A stretch of DNA of 64,000 bases from JAJCYL01 sp963664285. GTDB taxonomy: Bacteria; Bacteroidota; Bacteroidia; Cytophagales; Cyclobacteriaceae. The stretch spans positions 62,001-126,000 of the forward strand of contig CAXXNX010000040.1 of the NCBI GenBank assembly GCA_963664285.2, written 5' to 3'. Positions 25,124 through 34,262 of this stretch are shown here, piece after piece (position 1 is the first letter of the stretch; each line of letters opens with the position of its first letter). Under the pieces are notes generated by a model that saw only the letters and a program-made list of their open reading frames with translations, was not told the DNA's origin and did no database searches. Position numbers and translations under genes: made by a program.

Positions 25124-26536
25124 CTAAGAATATTTGGGGAGCTCTCCTTCTGATTTTGCGATCAAAGTTGAAACAGTTGCGTCTCCCGTTACATTCACCA
25201 CTGTTCTCAGCATGTCAAGTGGTCTATCGATTGGAAAAATAATTGCAACCCAGGCAGGATTTAAGCCTACCGATTGCAACACGATGATCATCATGATCAG
25301 ACCAGCACTTGGCACAGCAGCTGCACCTATAGACGCAAGAGACGCAGTAAGTACAATAATAAGCTGCTGTCCAATGGTCAGGTCAACCATGTGCAACTGG
25401 GCCATGAATATTACCGCCACAGCTTGATGTAAACTCGTCCCATCCATATTAATCGTCGCTCCAATTGGAAGTACAAAACTTGAAATGGTCTTAGGAACGC
25501 CCATGTTGTCCTCTACACATTCCATGGTAACCGGGAGTGTAGCCGCACTAGAGCTAGTAGAAAAAGCCAAAAACTGGGCTGGACTCAGGTTTTTAAAAAG
25601 TTCTTTATAGGTAAGTTTTGGAACAAAAGTTTTCAGGATGAGGGGATATAGGACCATAATTACAAAAAACAGTCCCCCAATCAGTGTTAAGGCGTACGAT
25701 CCAAGCCCGAGGAACAATTCAAACACTTCACCAGGCGAATCGGCCATCTTTGCAACAATACCTGCCAGCAAGGCAAAAACGAAGAATGGGGCAGCTTTCA
25801 TTACCAAGTCCACCATTTTCAGAAATATTGCATTAATGCCCTGAATAAAACCTATCACAGGTGCGGATTTGTCCTTCGGAATTAAAACGATACAGATTGC
25901 GAAGAAGATTGCGAAGAAGATGACCTGGAGCATCAATTGGTTATTGGAGATAGAGAAAATGATATTTTCAGGTACCATATCTACCATGAACTGAAGTGGT
26001 GAAACTTCCTTTTGCTGCTGAGCTGAACTCATTTTCTCTTCAAGATCTTTTCTTTCAGCTTCACTTAGCTCCCTTCCCTTCTGGGCCTCTGATAGATATT
26101 TTTCGTATTGAGGATCGGATAAGAAAGATTGTCCATCCTGGGATAAACCTATGTTATTGTCTTGTAACCAGATCTCATACGACAGCCTGTTCTTGATGCG
26201 CTGTTCTTCATCCATGTAGGAACCAGGCTTAATGACGTTCACAATCGTGAGACCCACTGCCACAGCCAGAACAGTTGTTGTAATGTAAGCAAGTAGTGTT
26301 TTACCTCCTAGTCGACCGAGTTTTGTTACATCACTTAATCCGGAAACACCACTTATGATAGAAAAAAGAACGAGTGGTACTGCAATGAATTTGAGCAATC
26401 GAATAAAGATGGTACCGAAGGGATCGATCCAGTTTATGGTGAAAGTGTTCCAACCCATTGCGCTTGACAAGAAGGCCCAGATTACACCAAGAACCAGCCC
26501 GATTAGGATCTTAAAATGTAGAGGTAGTTTTTTCAC
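25124..26536 (-). CDS. Dicarboxylate/amino acid:cation symporter (DAACS family)
   Basis: The 470-residue membrane protein has the family signatures FSTSSSAATLPVTMECVEDN (serine-rich hairpin), VLPIGATINMDGTSLHQ and VNVTGDATVSTLIAKSEGEL. Eight or so transmembrane helices are predicted. It takes up C4-dicarboxylates or glutamate/aspartate with Na+ or H+. A charged insertion of about 60 residues (MDEEQRIKNRLSYEIWLQDN to EMSSAQQQKEVSP) lies between early helices. It is 15 bases downstream of its paralog (26552-27865) and probably co-transcribed. Confidence 0.9.
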   Translation of the reverse strand: MKKLPLHFKILIGLVLGVIWAFLSSAMGWNTFTINWIDPFGTIFIRLLKFIAVPLVLFSIISGVSGLSDVTKLGRLGGKTLLAYITTTVLAVAVGLTIVNVIKPGSYMDEEQRIKNRLSYEIWLQDNNIGLSQDGQSFLSDPQYEKYLSEAQKGRELSEAERKDLEEKMSSAQQQKEVSPLQFMVDMVPENIIFSISNNQLMLQVIFFAIFFAICIVLIPKDKSAPVIGFIQGINAIFLKMVDLVMKAAPFFVFALLAGIVAKMADSPGEVFELFLGLGSYALTLIGGLFFVIMVLYPLILKTFVPKLTYKELFKNLSPAQFLAFSTSSSAATLPVTMECVEDNMGVPKTISSFVLPIGATINMDGTSLHQAVAVIFMAQLHMVDLTIGQQLIIVLTASLASIGAAAVPSAGLIMMIIVLQSVGLNPAWVAIIFPIDRPLDMLRTVVNVTGDATVSTLIAKSEGELPKYS

Positions 26537-26551
26537 GTGATAAATTCTTGG

Positions 26552-27865
26552 TTACTCGCCTGCATGTTTCCGGGCAAAATCTGCATCTAATTTCCCCTCA
26601 GTGGAGGCTACCACCACCGAAACCGAAGCATCTCCCGTAATATTAACCATTGTTCGTATCATGTCCAGTATTCTTTCAGGAGCCATTATCAATGCAATGC
26701 CTGCTGTAGGAATCCCGACCGCTTCGAGTACGACAACCAACATCACCATACCGGCTCCCGGAACACCTGCTGTTCCGACTGCCGCCAAAGTGGCTGTAAG
26801 CACGATCATGATTTGTGAGCTGATGGAGAGTTCCAGTCCGAGAGCTTGAGCAATAAAGACCGCTGTGACTCCCTGGTAAAGACTGGTACCGTTCATGTTG
26901 ATCGTCGCTCCAAGAGGCAAAACAAAACTCGCTACGTCTTCAGAAACGCCTAAATGCTTTTCGACACGGTCCATGGTCACAGGTAGGGTTGCAGTGCTGG
27001 AACTCGTACTGAACCCAAGCAACATAGCAGGACGAATACCTTTGAAAAAATCCATGTACTTAATGGAGGAGAAATACTTGATCATTAATGGGTAAATCAC
27101 GATCATCATCACGAACATACCGGTTATCACCGTCAGCGTGTACCAGAGAAGAGCATATAGTAGTTCCCAGGCTTTGTTCGGATCATTCCCTGCGATTTCG
27201 ACAATCAATGAGGCAATAAGGGCAAAAACGCCATATGGGGCGATCATCATGATGTATTGCACGATTTTGATGACCACATCATTAATGCCATTAAAAAAAC
27301 TCAATACGGTGACCCCTTTTTCTTTGGGGATTTGGAGTAATGCAATACCAACAAGAAGCGCAAAAAAAACGACCTGCAGCATGCTTCGATTTTCGGTCGT
27401 AGCTTTGAAGATATTATCCGGTACCATATCGATAAGCGGTTGTAACGGTCCCTTTGTTCTGAAATTATCAGCTTTTGATACCTGATTTTCAACGTTGGCA
27501 TCATAGAGCTCCATCAGGTTGCGGCGGGTTTCGTCGGGGAGTTTATAACCAGGCTTGACAATTGCAACCAGTGATAAACCTATCATAATGGAGATAACGG
27601 TGGTAACGATAAAAATACCCAGTGTCTTGCCACCCATCCTCGATAGCTTAGAGATATCGCCAATATTGGCAACTCCAACAATCAAAGAGGCTAAAACAAG
27701 TGGAACGGCGATCATTTTGAGTGCCCGGATGAAAATTGTTCCAATAGGTTTGATGAAATCAACAACGAAACCTGAAAGACCGGGAGATTCTATGGAAATA
27801 ATGCCAACAATAAGACCCAGCATCATTCCAATCAGAATCTGCGTATGCAGCGCAAGCTTTTTCAT
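26552..27865 (-). CDS. Dicarboxylate/amino acid:cation symporter, second paralog
   Basis: Starts at MKKLALHTQILIGMMLGLIV (nine codons after the first possible ATG). It carries GFSTSSSTATLPVTMDRVEK, VLPLGATINMNGTSLYQ and VNITGDASVSVVVASTEGKL. Note the Asn for Asp in NMNGT and Thr for Ala in SSSTATL relative to its neighbour; both are seen in the family. The paralogs are similar throughout except for the insertion in the other copy, so they arose by tandem duplication. Substrate specificity cannot be read from the sequence. Confidence 0.88.
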   Translation of the reverse strand: MKKLALHTQILIGMMLGLIVGIISIESPGLSGFVVDFIKPIGTIFIRALKMIAVPLVLASLIVGVANIGDISKLSRMGGKTLGIFIVTTVISIMIGLSLVAIVKPGYKLPDETRRNLMELYDANVENQVSKADNFRTKGPLQPLIDMVPDNIFKATTENRSMLQVVFFALLVGIALLQIPKEKGVTVLSFFNGINDVVIKIVQYIMMIAPYGVFALIASLIVEIAGNDPNKAWELLYALLWYTLTVITGMFVMMIVIYPLMIKYFSSIKYMDFFKGIRPAMLLGFSTSSSTATLPVTMDRVEKHLGVSEDVASFVLPLGATINMNGTSLYQGVTAVFIAQALGLELSISSQIMIVLTATLAAVGTAGVPGAGMVMLVVVLEAVGIPTAGIALIMAPERILDMIRTMVNITGDASVSVVVASTEGKLDADFARKHAGE

Positions 27866-27896
27866 GTGGTTTAATTGATCTACAATGGTCACATGG

Positions 27897-27949
27897 AATC
27901 AAGATGAGATGTATTCATTATAGGTTGGTGTGGCTTGTTCATCTTGATT
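27897..27949. promoter_or_regulatory. 11-bp perfect inverted repeat between aroC and the symporters
   Basis: AATCAAGATGA (27897-27907) faces TCATCTTGATT (27939-27949) across 31 bases, 32 bases upstream of the symporter start. No T-run follows on either strand, so an operator for the symporter pair is more likely than a terminator. Confidence 0.4.
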
Positions 27950-28015
27950 TCATATGGTAATCCTTTAGCCAACCGGGATGCTAGTCCAGGCTAATGGGAT
28001 GAAAAGGGGTTGAAG

Positions 28016-29098
28016 TTAGGCGCGTAATTTATTCGTTCTGCTGATCAAATAGAAATCTGCAATGACAAGAGCCGCCATAGCTTCCACAATCGGTACAGCT
28101 CTGGGAACAACACAGGGATCATGACGACCTTTTCCTACAACTTTCACTGCAATTCCTTCGGTATCAACGGAGTCCTGATCCATCATAATTGTGGCTACGG
28201 GTTTAAAGGCCACATTAAAATAAATATCTTCCCCGTTTGATATCCCCCCTTGCACTCCTCCGGAATGATTAGTTTTTGTGCGAATCTTACCGTCAACATT
28301 AACGAACTCATCATTGTGTACGGAACCATTTAGTTTCACCCCGTCAAATCCGCTGCCGTATTCAAACCCTTTGACCGCATTGATGCTTAACATGGCTTTG
28401 CCCAACTCAGCATGAAGCTTGTCAAAGACTGGCTCACCAAGTCCAACGGGAAGGCCAGTGATAACACCGGTAACCACTCCACCAACAGTATCTCTATCTT
28501 TTCTTGTCCTATCAATAAGCTCAATCATTTGGCCTGCCATCTTAGGATCGGGACATCGGATTATATTTTCATCCGTTTTTGATAAGTCCAATTCCGTATA
28601 GGATTTTGATAATTTCAAATCCCCAACCTGGGATACATAAGCATAAAATGATACACCTATTTGTTCAAGCAGCTGCTTCGCAATAGCTCCAGCGGCTACT
28701 CTGGTGGCAGTTTCCCTGGCGGAACTTCTGCCCCCACCTCTATAATCCCTGATCCCATATTTTTCCTGGTAAGTATAATCTGCATGAGAAGGTCTGAAGG
28801 AATTGGCGATATGAGAATAGTCCTTACTCTTCTGATCTTTATTACGAATCACAATGCAGATAGGAGTTCCCGTTGTTTTGCTCTCAAATACACCGGACAG
28901 GATCTCAAAAATATCAGGTTCCTTTCGTTGGGTAGTTATCTTAGATTGCCCGGGTTTCCTTCGCTCAAGATCTGCCTGAATCTTAGATTCATCGACAGTA
29001 AGACCGGCCGGGCAGCCATCAATTATGACCCCGATCGATGGACCATGTGATTCGCCAAACGTCGTAATTCTGAAAAGTCTTCCAAACGAATTTCCCAT
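28016..29098 (-). CDS. aroC: Chorismate synthase
   Basis: The 360-residue enzyme catalyses the last step of the shikimate pathway, EPSP to chorismate, with reduced FMN. Signatures: GNSFGRLFRITTFGESHG at the N-terminus, YRGGGRSSARETATRVAAGA, HSGGVQGGISNGEDIYF and GRHDPCVVPRAVPIVEAM. The start is taken at MGNSFGRL, three codons after the first ATG. All catalytic histidines and arginines of the signatures are present. It is flanked by batD upstream and the symporter genes downstream, without obvious functional link. Confidence 0.95.
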   Translation of the reverse strand: MGNSFGRLFRITTFGESHGPSIGVIIDGCPAGLTVDESKIQADLERRKPGQSKITTQRKEPDIFEILSGVFESKTTGTPICIVIRNKDQKSKDYSHIANSFRPSHADYTYQEKYGIRDYRGGGRSSARETATRVAAGAIAKQLLEQIGVSFYAYVSQVGDLKLSKSYTELDLSKTDENIIRCPDPKMAGQMIELIDRTRKDRDTVGGVVTGVITGLPVGLGEPVFDKLHAELGKAMLSINAVKGFEYGSGFDGVKLNGSVHNDEFVNVDGKIRTKTNHSGGVQGGISNGEDIYFNVAFKPVATIMMDQDSVDTEGIAVKVVGKGRHDPCVVPRAVPIVEAMAALVIADFYLISRTNKLRA

Positions 29099-29184
29099 CC
29101 CTATCAATAACTATAACATCCCTAAAATACTTATGTTTTATCTCTTTAGTGAGAGATGGTGTGAAACTGTCTGTTTAAAAACAA

Positions 29185-30639
29185 TTAGGAAGGTTTTCTG
29201 AAAATTGTAATTGTGCTTATCACAAGCATTGCAAGAATGAAAATGTTAGCGATGATCTCGATATAGTCATCATCGTTAATACCTAGAATTTCATTTTGTT
29301 CAAAGGGGATAATGTCATAGAACGAACCTAAATCATTGGCTTGAATCATTTCATTCTTTTTACTCTCACCACTAATTAAAAGCGTAATGTCAGATCTGAG
29401 TGTATCATAAACCTCCCGTTCCGGATCAAAATAAATCAATCGGAAATAATCCCCAAGATTGTATTCCCCGGGCTCATTAGGAACACCGAAGTAATTAAAT
29501 GTTTTTAACCCGGTTACCCGATTATTGCCCCTGTTGATATTTTGCCGAATATTTGGTGAGTAAATATCAAAGTTTTCATCCTCAACAAGAGTCGGATTAC
29601 TAATCGCGGAAATATTACCAATTCCTTTGACAATAAAATTGTAACTGAAACTTTGTCCCGTTCTGAGTTGCTGTCCGCTAATTTTATGTTCTAATTTATA
29701 CTGGCCAACCGGTACACTGGCTTTATGAGGATGTGGCGGTAGATCTCTTACTATTACTCTCTTCGGTATTGATCGAAATGTCTCGAAATCCTCCTTTCGA
29801 TTCTGACCAAAAAATGTTCTGCGCTTTGCAATTTTGTATTTTATCAACTCAAGATCAACTGAAGGAAAACTGATCGGTTCCAAATTCAACGGGAAATAAG
29901 CTGCTTGAAATATTTTGTACTGACTATAGCGTTTACCATTTAATATAACCGGCTCCTGGGTGATGTTGTCGATGTTGAAGTTCTCCTCCCAACAATTCGC
30001 TGGCTTTATTTTCTTAACAATTTCAGTTAGTTGTTTGCCCAACTCGTAAAATTGCATCTGTGCACGATTATCTTCTGACACATAAAAGGACAACGTCACA
30101 GTAAATCCTTCTCCAAGATAGACGTCTCCCTTATCAGTGGTCAGCGCCAAAAATGCATCCGCGTTGATATCGATATATTCCTGCGGTTGCTGCTGTTGTC
30201 TTCCAAAAAGGTCCTCAAAAGGATCGTGAAAGAATGGATCCCTGCGTTGTCGACTTTGTACAGGAGGTCCGACAGTTACTGTCTTGCCTGGAGATCTCAC
30301 TTTCTGATTGTTTATTGTCATTATAAATGGCAGCAATTTGAATGTCCCTTCCTTACTTGGCAGATAATTCTGGATTATACTTTGAGTAGATGACACACGC
30401 CCATTTACAAAATTGGTCGAGGAGGAGGACGAGGTGCCTCGTTTGACTAACCCACGAATATCAGGAAATTGATCATAGCTCTCCAGTTTGTCATTCTCTA
30501 CCGTAACTGTTATGGTAAAAGCCTGATTCATCCCAATGTTGTCCGGCCCCAGTTCTATGCTTATGTTCTGGGAAAATGACATTGACATGCAACCAATATC
30601 AATCAATAAAAATGCTAATATGAATTTATTATTAGGCAT
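29185..30639 (-). CDS. batD: BatD-like oxygen-tolerance protein
   Basis: Signal peptide (FILAFLLIDIGCMSMSFSQ), a beta-sandwich region (SIELGPDNIGMNQAFTITVT), the BatD core with RDPFFHDPFEDLFGRQQQQ and DVYLGEGFTVTLSFYVSEDN, and one C-terminal transmembrane helix (IEIIANIFILAMLVISTITI). The start at MPNNKF is preferred over an ATG five codons upstream. BatD is an inner-membrane protein of the Bat aerotolerance cluster, but here no batA-C or batE is adjacent, so it stands alone. Its molecular role is not established. Confidence 0.8.
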   Translation of the reverse strand: MPNNKFILAFLLIDIGCMSMSFSQNISIELGPDNIGMNQAFTITVTVENDKLESYDQFPDIRGLVKRGTSSSSSTNFVNGRVSSTQSIIQNYLPSKEGTFKLLPFIMTINNQKVRSPGKTVTVGPPVQSRQRRDPFFHDPFEDLFGRQQQQPQEYIDINADAFLALTTDKGDVYLGEGFTVTLSFYVSEDNRAQMQFYELGKQLTEIVKKIKPANCWEENFNIDNITQEPVILNGKRYSQYKIFQAAYFPLNLEPISFPSVDLELIKYKIAKRRTFFGQNRKEDFETFRSIPKRVIVRDLPPHPHKASVPVGQYKLEHKISGQQLRTGQSFSYNFIVKGIGNISAISNPTLVEDENFDIYSPNIRQNINRGNNRVTGLKTFNYFGVPNEPGEYNLGDYFRLIYFDPEREVYDTLRSDITLLISGESKKNEMIQANDLGSFYDIIPFEQNEILGINDDDYIEIIANIFILAMLVISTITIFRKPS

Positions 30640-30791
30640 ACAAGACACCAACAACTTTTTGGACTTCAGTAGCGTTAAGTTATAACGATTAAGCTTGCAA
30701 TTAATTTACAAAGTTACTAAATTCAGTTGCTTTTCTTATGTATCCAGAAATGTGAGAGGATACAGCTTTTTGTAGACTTAAACCAGTTGGC

Positions 30792-30977
30792 ATGTTAGAA
30801 TACTTTAAAACAATCCTGTCTAAAGTCAGTTTCGATAAGAAGCTTTTTGAAAAAGAATTGTTAAAAGCTATCAAACATTTAATTACTGAAGAATTGAAAG
30901 TTTTCAAAAAATGGTGCTATGAACAATTTGAAAATGTCCACGGTGCTATTTTGAACCGATGTTTTGCAGCTGTTTAA
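30792..30977 (+). CDS. Small helical protein of unknown function
   Basis: The 61-residue protein (MLEYFKTILSKVSFDKKLFE, KELLKAIKHLITEELKVFKK, WCYEQFENVH) is a plausible two-helix protein: charge and hydrophobicity alternate regularly, codon use is ordinary, and a good bidirectional terminator follows at 30986. I recall similar short proteins beside the L17 gene in other Cytophagales but cannot check it. It is convergent with rplQ. Confidence 0.55.
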   Translation: MLEYFKTILSKVSFDKKLFEKELLKAIKHLITEELKVFKKWCYEQFENVHGAILNRCFAAV

Positions 30978-30985
30978 AACATAAT

Positions 30986-31016
30986 AAAAAAGGGATCACT
31001 AAGTGATCCCTTTTTT
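30986..31016. terminator. Bidirectional terminator between the small gene and rplQ
   Basis: AAAAAAGGGATCACT and AGTGATCCCTTTTTT form a perfect 15-bp stem with a two-base loop. It has T-runs on both strands, so it can end the alpha operon from the right and the small gene from the left. Confidence 0.9.
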
Positions 31017-31824
31017 ACTTTTTTTCAAAATTTCTATTCCTTTTCTTTCTCCGATTCCTCTGAATCGTTATTGTCCTCTTCAGTTGGTTCCTCCGGAGCC
31101 TCCTTGATTTCGGCCTCTTGTACTGGTTCGTGTCAGCAGGTTCTTCAACTTCTTCCACTACGTCAGCTGCTTCCTCAACTAGATCTTCAGCAACTTCCGT
31201 TACCTCTTCAGCATTTTCAACAGACTCAACTACACTTTCCTCTTCGACAACTTCTGTTGACTCGTCCGCTACTTCATCTGAAACGTCTTCTACAGTATCT
31301 TCATCTACAGTCTCTTCCTCCGCAGTATCCTCCTCAACTGCCTCTGCCTCAACATCTACTACCGCAGCCTCGGTTGTTGCCTCAACAGTTGTTTCACTTC
31401 CCGACTTTTTCTTTCTTCTGCCTCTTCTTGTCTTAGATTTTGATAGAGTATCTTCGAGGAGCAATTCATTGAAATCCACAAGTTCCATTACGCACATATC
31501 CGCATTATCACCTAATCTGTGGCTAGTGCGTATAATTCTGGTATAACCTCCCGGGCGACTTGCCACCTTTTCAGCGATATAGCCGAACAACTCCTTAACA
31601 GATTCTTTATCCTGAAGGTACTTGAAAGCCATTCTTCTAGAATGTGTAGTATCATCTTTTGACCTAGTAATGATAGGCTCCACATATTTTCTAAGGGCCT
31701 TGGCCTTTGCAACTGTGGTGTTAATCCTCTTATGCAAAATCAATGAAGATGCCATATTAGAAAGCGTAGCTTTCCTGTGTGCAGGCTTACGGCCAAGATG
31801 ATTAAATCTTTTTCCGTGTCTCAT
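31015..31824 (-). CDS. rplQ: Ribosomal protein L17 with a long, frameshifted C-terminal tail
   Basis: Residues 1-120 are a normal L17 (MRHGKRFNHLGRKPAHRKAT, YTRIIRTSHRLGDNADMCVM). After a basic linker (TRRGRRKKKSGS) follows an acidic Glu/Val/Asp repeat of about 90 residues (VEEDTAEEETVDEDTVEDVS). The last 40 residues suddenly become basic (YKRPKSRRLRRNQLKRT). In another frame the acidic pattern goes on (EPVQEAEIKEAPEEPTEEDN) to a stop at 31034, so a one-base deletion near 31127 is likely. The ribosomal domain is unaffected. It is the last gene of the alpha operon. Confidence 0.9.
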   Translation of the reverse strand: MRHGKRFNHLGRKPAHRKATLSNMASSLILHKRINTTVAKAKALRKYVEPIITRSKDDTTHSRRMAFKYLQDKESVKELFGYIAEKVASRPGGYTRIIRTSHRLGDNADMCVMELVDFNELLLEDTLSKSKTRRGRRKKKSGSETTVEATTEAAVVDVEAEAVEEDTAEEETVDEDTVEDVSDEVADESTEVVEEESVVESVENAEEVTEVAEDLVEEAADVVEEVEEPADTNQYKRPKSRRLRRNQLKRTITIQRNRRKKRNRNFEKK

Positions 31825-31825
31825 T

Positions 31826-32815
31826 TTAGTCTTCTTCTAACTTATACTTTGACAAGTCCATCCCAAAAGTAAGATCCTTCTCTGCTACTAGTTGCTCCAA
31901 TTCGGCAAGTGACTTCTTTCCAAAGTTCCTGAACTTCATCATATCAGAGATCTCGAGCCTTACTAAATCGCCAAGGGTTCTTACATCTGCAGCTTTAAGA
32001 CAGTTATAAGCTCTTACTGACAAATCCAGGTCATTCAATGCCGTTTTGAGTAATTTTCTCATATGTAGCAACTCTTCGTCAACCGCATCAGGTTCTGCCT
32101 GTTCGGCTGTCTCCAATACCATACTCTGATCGGAGAACAACATGAAATGTTTTATAAGAATGTTCGCTGCACCTTTTAAGGCTACTTCAGGATGAATAGA
32201 GCCATCAGTTTCAATATCCATGATTAATTGTTCATAGTCCGTCTTTTGTTCAACCCTGGTATTCTCAACACTGTACTTCACATTTTTAATTGGCGTGAAG
32301 ATGGCATCAATCGGAATGTATCCGAAAATTTGCTCACTCGGTTTATTCTCTTCAGCAGGAATATAACCGCGTCCTTTTTCAACAGTTAACTCAATCTCTA
32401 GTTCGGTATTCTCATCGAGAATACAAATCACATGATCCGGATTTAAGATCTCAAAGGAAGTAGTGAACTTAGCAAGATCGCTAGCCTTAAATTCCTTCTG
32501 GTTACTTATTGTGACATTTATTTTATTATCAACAACATCGGATATCTTCTTAAATCTCACCATTTTGAGATTCAATACGATTTCCGACACATCCTCAACT
32601 ACACCCTCAACGGTAGAGAACTCGTGAAGCACTCCGGGGATTTTTATACCTGTAATGGCATAACCTTCCAATGAGGATAGTAAAATTCTCCTTAATGCGT
32701 TTCCAATTGTAACACCATAACCGGGTTCAAGTGGTTTGAATGTAAAAAGTCCATAGAAATCGTCTGCCTTTTCCATGACCACTTTTTCTGGCATTTGAAA
32801 GGCTAAAATTGACAT
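31826..32815 (-). CDS. rpoA: RNA polymerase alpha subunit
   Basis: The 329-residue subunit nucleates polymerase assembly and contacts promoter DNA and activators. The start is at MSILAFQMPEKVVME, four codons inside the first ATG. N-terminal domain: GYGVTIGNALRRILLSSLEG; C-terminal domain: ELDLSVRAYNCLKAADVRTL preceded by LLKTALND (alpha-CTD helix-hairpin regions). It lies between rpsD and rplQ in the usual alpha-operon order. Confidence 0.95.
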   Translation of the reverse strand: MSILAFQMPEKVVMEKADDFYGLFTFKPLEPGYGVTIGNALRRILLSSLEGYAITGIKIPGVLHEFSTVEGVVEDVSEIVLNLKMVRFKKISDVVDNKINVTISNQKEFKASDLAKFTTSFEILNPDHVICILDENTELEIELTVEKGRGYIPAEENKPSEQIFGYIPIDAIFTPIKNVKYSVENTRVEQKTDYEQLIMDIETDGSIHPEVALKGAANILIKHFMLFSDQSMVLETAEQAEPDAVDEELLHMRKLLKTALNDLDLSVRAYNCLKAADVRTLGDLVRLEISDMMKFRNFGKKSLAELEQLVAEKDLTFGMDLSKYKLEED

Positions 32816-32850
32816 AGTACCAGTCATATTTAATTAATAAATTATAAGAA

Positions 32851-33456
32851 TTATTTAGAATAAAGCTCAACTATCAATTGCTCCTGAATATTTTCAGGAA
32901 TTTCTTCCCTCTCAGGAACATTATTGAATTTACCGGTCATTAAACCGTTATCCCACTCCAGCCATGAATATTTCCTGGAAGAATGAGATGCCAAACTTTG
33001 TGTAATAGCTTCCAATGATTGAGATTTCTCTCTTACAGCAATTAAGTCTCCACTCTTCAACAAATAAGAGGCAATATTAACAACACGTCCATTAACAGTA
33101 ATATGTTTGTGCAATATGAACTGCCTGGCGGCTCTTCGGGTAGGAGCTATTCCTAATCTGAAAACCGTATTGTCTAGTCTCGATTCCAGCATCTGCAATA
33201 AAACAGTACCGGTAATGCCCTTCTTTCTTGAAGCCTTATCAAACAGGTTAGCGAATTGCCGCTCCAATACACCATAGGTGTACTTTGCTTTCTGCTTTTC
33301 TGCAAGTTGAATAGCATATTCAGATTGCTTCCTCCTACGAGACCTGCCGTGTTGACCCGGTCCATAGCTCTTTTTTTGCAATGCTTTGCTAGGACCAAAA
33401 ATTGGCTCATTAAATTTTCGGGCAATTTTTGCCTTCGGGCCTCTATATCGCGCCAT
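32851..33456 (-). CDS. rpsD: Ribosomal protein S4
   Basis: The 201-residue protein binds 16S rRNA and initiates small-subunit assembly; in many bacteria it also represses its operon. MARYRGPKAKIARKFNEPIF and the S4 RNA-binding motif (MLESRLDNTVFRLGIAPTRR, AARQFILHKHITVNGRVVNI) are present. The N-terminal zinc cysteines of some S4 proteins are absent (C-minus type). Confidence 0.95.
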   Translation of the reverse strand: MARYRGPKAKIARKFNEPIFGPSKALQKKSYGPGQHGRSRRRKQSEYAIQLAEKQKAKYTYGVLERQFANLFDKASRKKGITGTVLLQMLESRLDNTVFRLGIAPTRRAARQFILHKHITVNGRVVNIASYLLKSGDLIAVREKSQSLEAITQSLASHSSRKYSWLEWDNGLMTGKFNNVPEREEIPENIQEQLIVELYSK

Positions 33457-33478
33457 CTATAATTATTCTTTAAATAGC

Positions 33479-33871
33479 TTAAACTCTTCTTCTTTTTGGT
33501 GGACGACATCCATTATGAGGTAGTGGAGTGATGTCCTTTATCATTGTAATCTCAATACCTGCATTCTGAATTGTCCTGATTGCTGATTCCCTACCTGATC
33601 CGGGTCCCTTCACAAATAATTCCACTTTTCTCAATCCGGCCTCATAGGCTTTTTGGCATGCATCCTGTGCAGCAATCTGTGCAGCATAAGGAGTATTTTT
33701 CTTAGATCCCTTAAACCCCATCTTACCTGAAGATGACCAGGAGATAACCTGTCCCTCATTATTGGTAAGAGAAATAATGATATTGTTGAATGAAGCTTTT
33801 AAGTGGGCTTGTCCTATAGCCTTTACAATAACTACTCTCTTCCTTGCTTTATCTTTTCTTTTTTGCGCCAT
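33479..33871 (-). CDS. rpsK: Ribosomal protein S11
   Basis: 130 residues; signatures VVIVKAIGQAHLKASFNNII, GFKGSKKNTPYAAQIAAQDA and the C-terminal PLPHNGCRPPKRRRV. It forms part of the platform of the small subunit, near the E-site mRNA path. Located between rpsM and rpsD with 12 and 22 base gaps. Confidence 0.96.
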   Translation of the reverse strand: MAQKRKDKARKRVVIVKAIGQAHLKASFNNIIISLTNNEGQVISWSSSGKMGFKGSKKNTPYAAQIAAQDACQKAYEAGLRKVELFVKGPGSGRESAIRTIQNAGIEITMIKDITPLPHNGCRPPKRRRV

Positions 33872-33883
33872 GTTAACTAAGCC

Positions 33884-34261
33884 TTATTTCGTAGCTTTTT
33901 TCTTGTTAGCAACAGTTTTTCTTTTCCCTTTTCGGGTTCGAGCATTGTTCTTGGTTCCTTGTCCACGCACTGGTAGCCCCTTTCGGTGCCTAAGTCCCCT
34001 GTAACACCCAATATCAAGCAATCGCTTAATGCTTAGCTGAACTTCAGATTTTAAAACACCTTCAACTTTGAAATTCTCTGTAATAATCGCTCTAATAGCA
34101 TTCGCCTCTTCGTCAGTCCACTCAATTGCCTTTTTATCCCAATCAATACCGGCTTGTGTCAGTATTTTTTGAGCCGTACTCCTACCAATACCAAAAATGT
34201 AGGTAAGGGAAATTTCTCCTCTTTTGTTTTCCGGAATGTCTACGCCTGAAATCCTTGCCAT
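33884..34261 (-). CDS. rpsM: Ribosomal protein S13
   Basis: 125 residues; RISGVDIPENKRGEISLTYI and the C-terminal CYRGLRHRKGLPVRGQGTKN followed by a basic tail that reaches the P-site tRNA. One base separates it from the rpmJ stop codon, so they are co-translated. Confidence 0.96.
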   Translation of the reverse strand: MARISGVDIPENKRGEISLTYIFGIGRSTAQKILTQAGIDWDKKAIEWTDEEANAIRAIITENFKVEGVLKSEVQLSIKRLLDIGCYRGLRHRKGLPVRGQGTKNNARTRKGKRKTVANKKKATK

Positions 34262-34262
34262 A

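Noticed and set aside
31118..31546. Long plus-strand frame rich in Ser and Thr opposite rplQ
   Set aside because: It is the complement of the acidic Glu/Val/Asp repeat of the L17 tail; low-complexity GAA/GTT codons make an open frame on the other strand.
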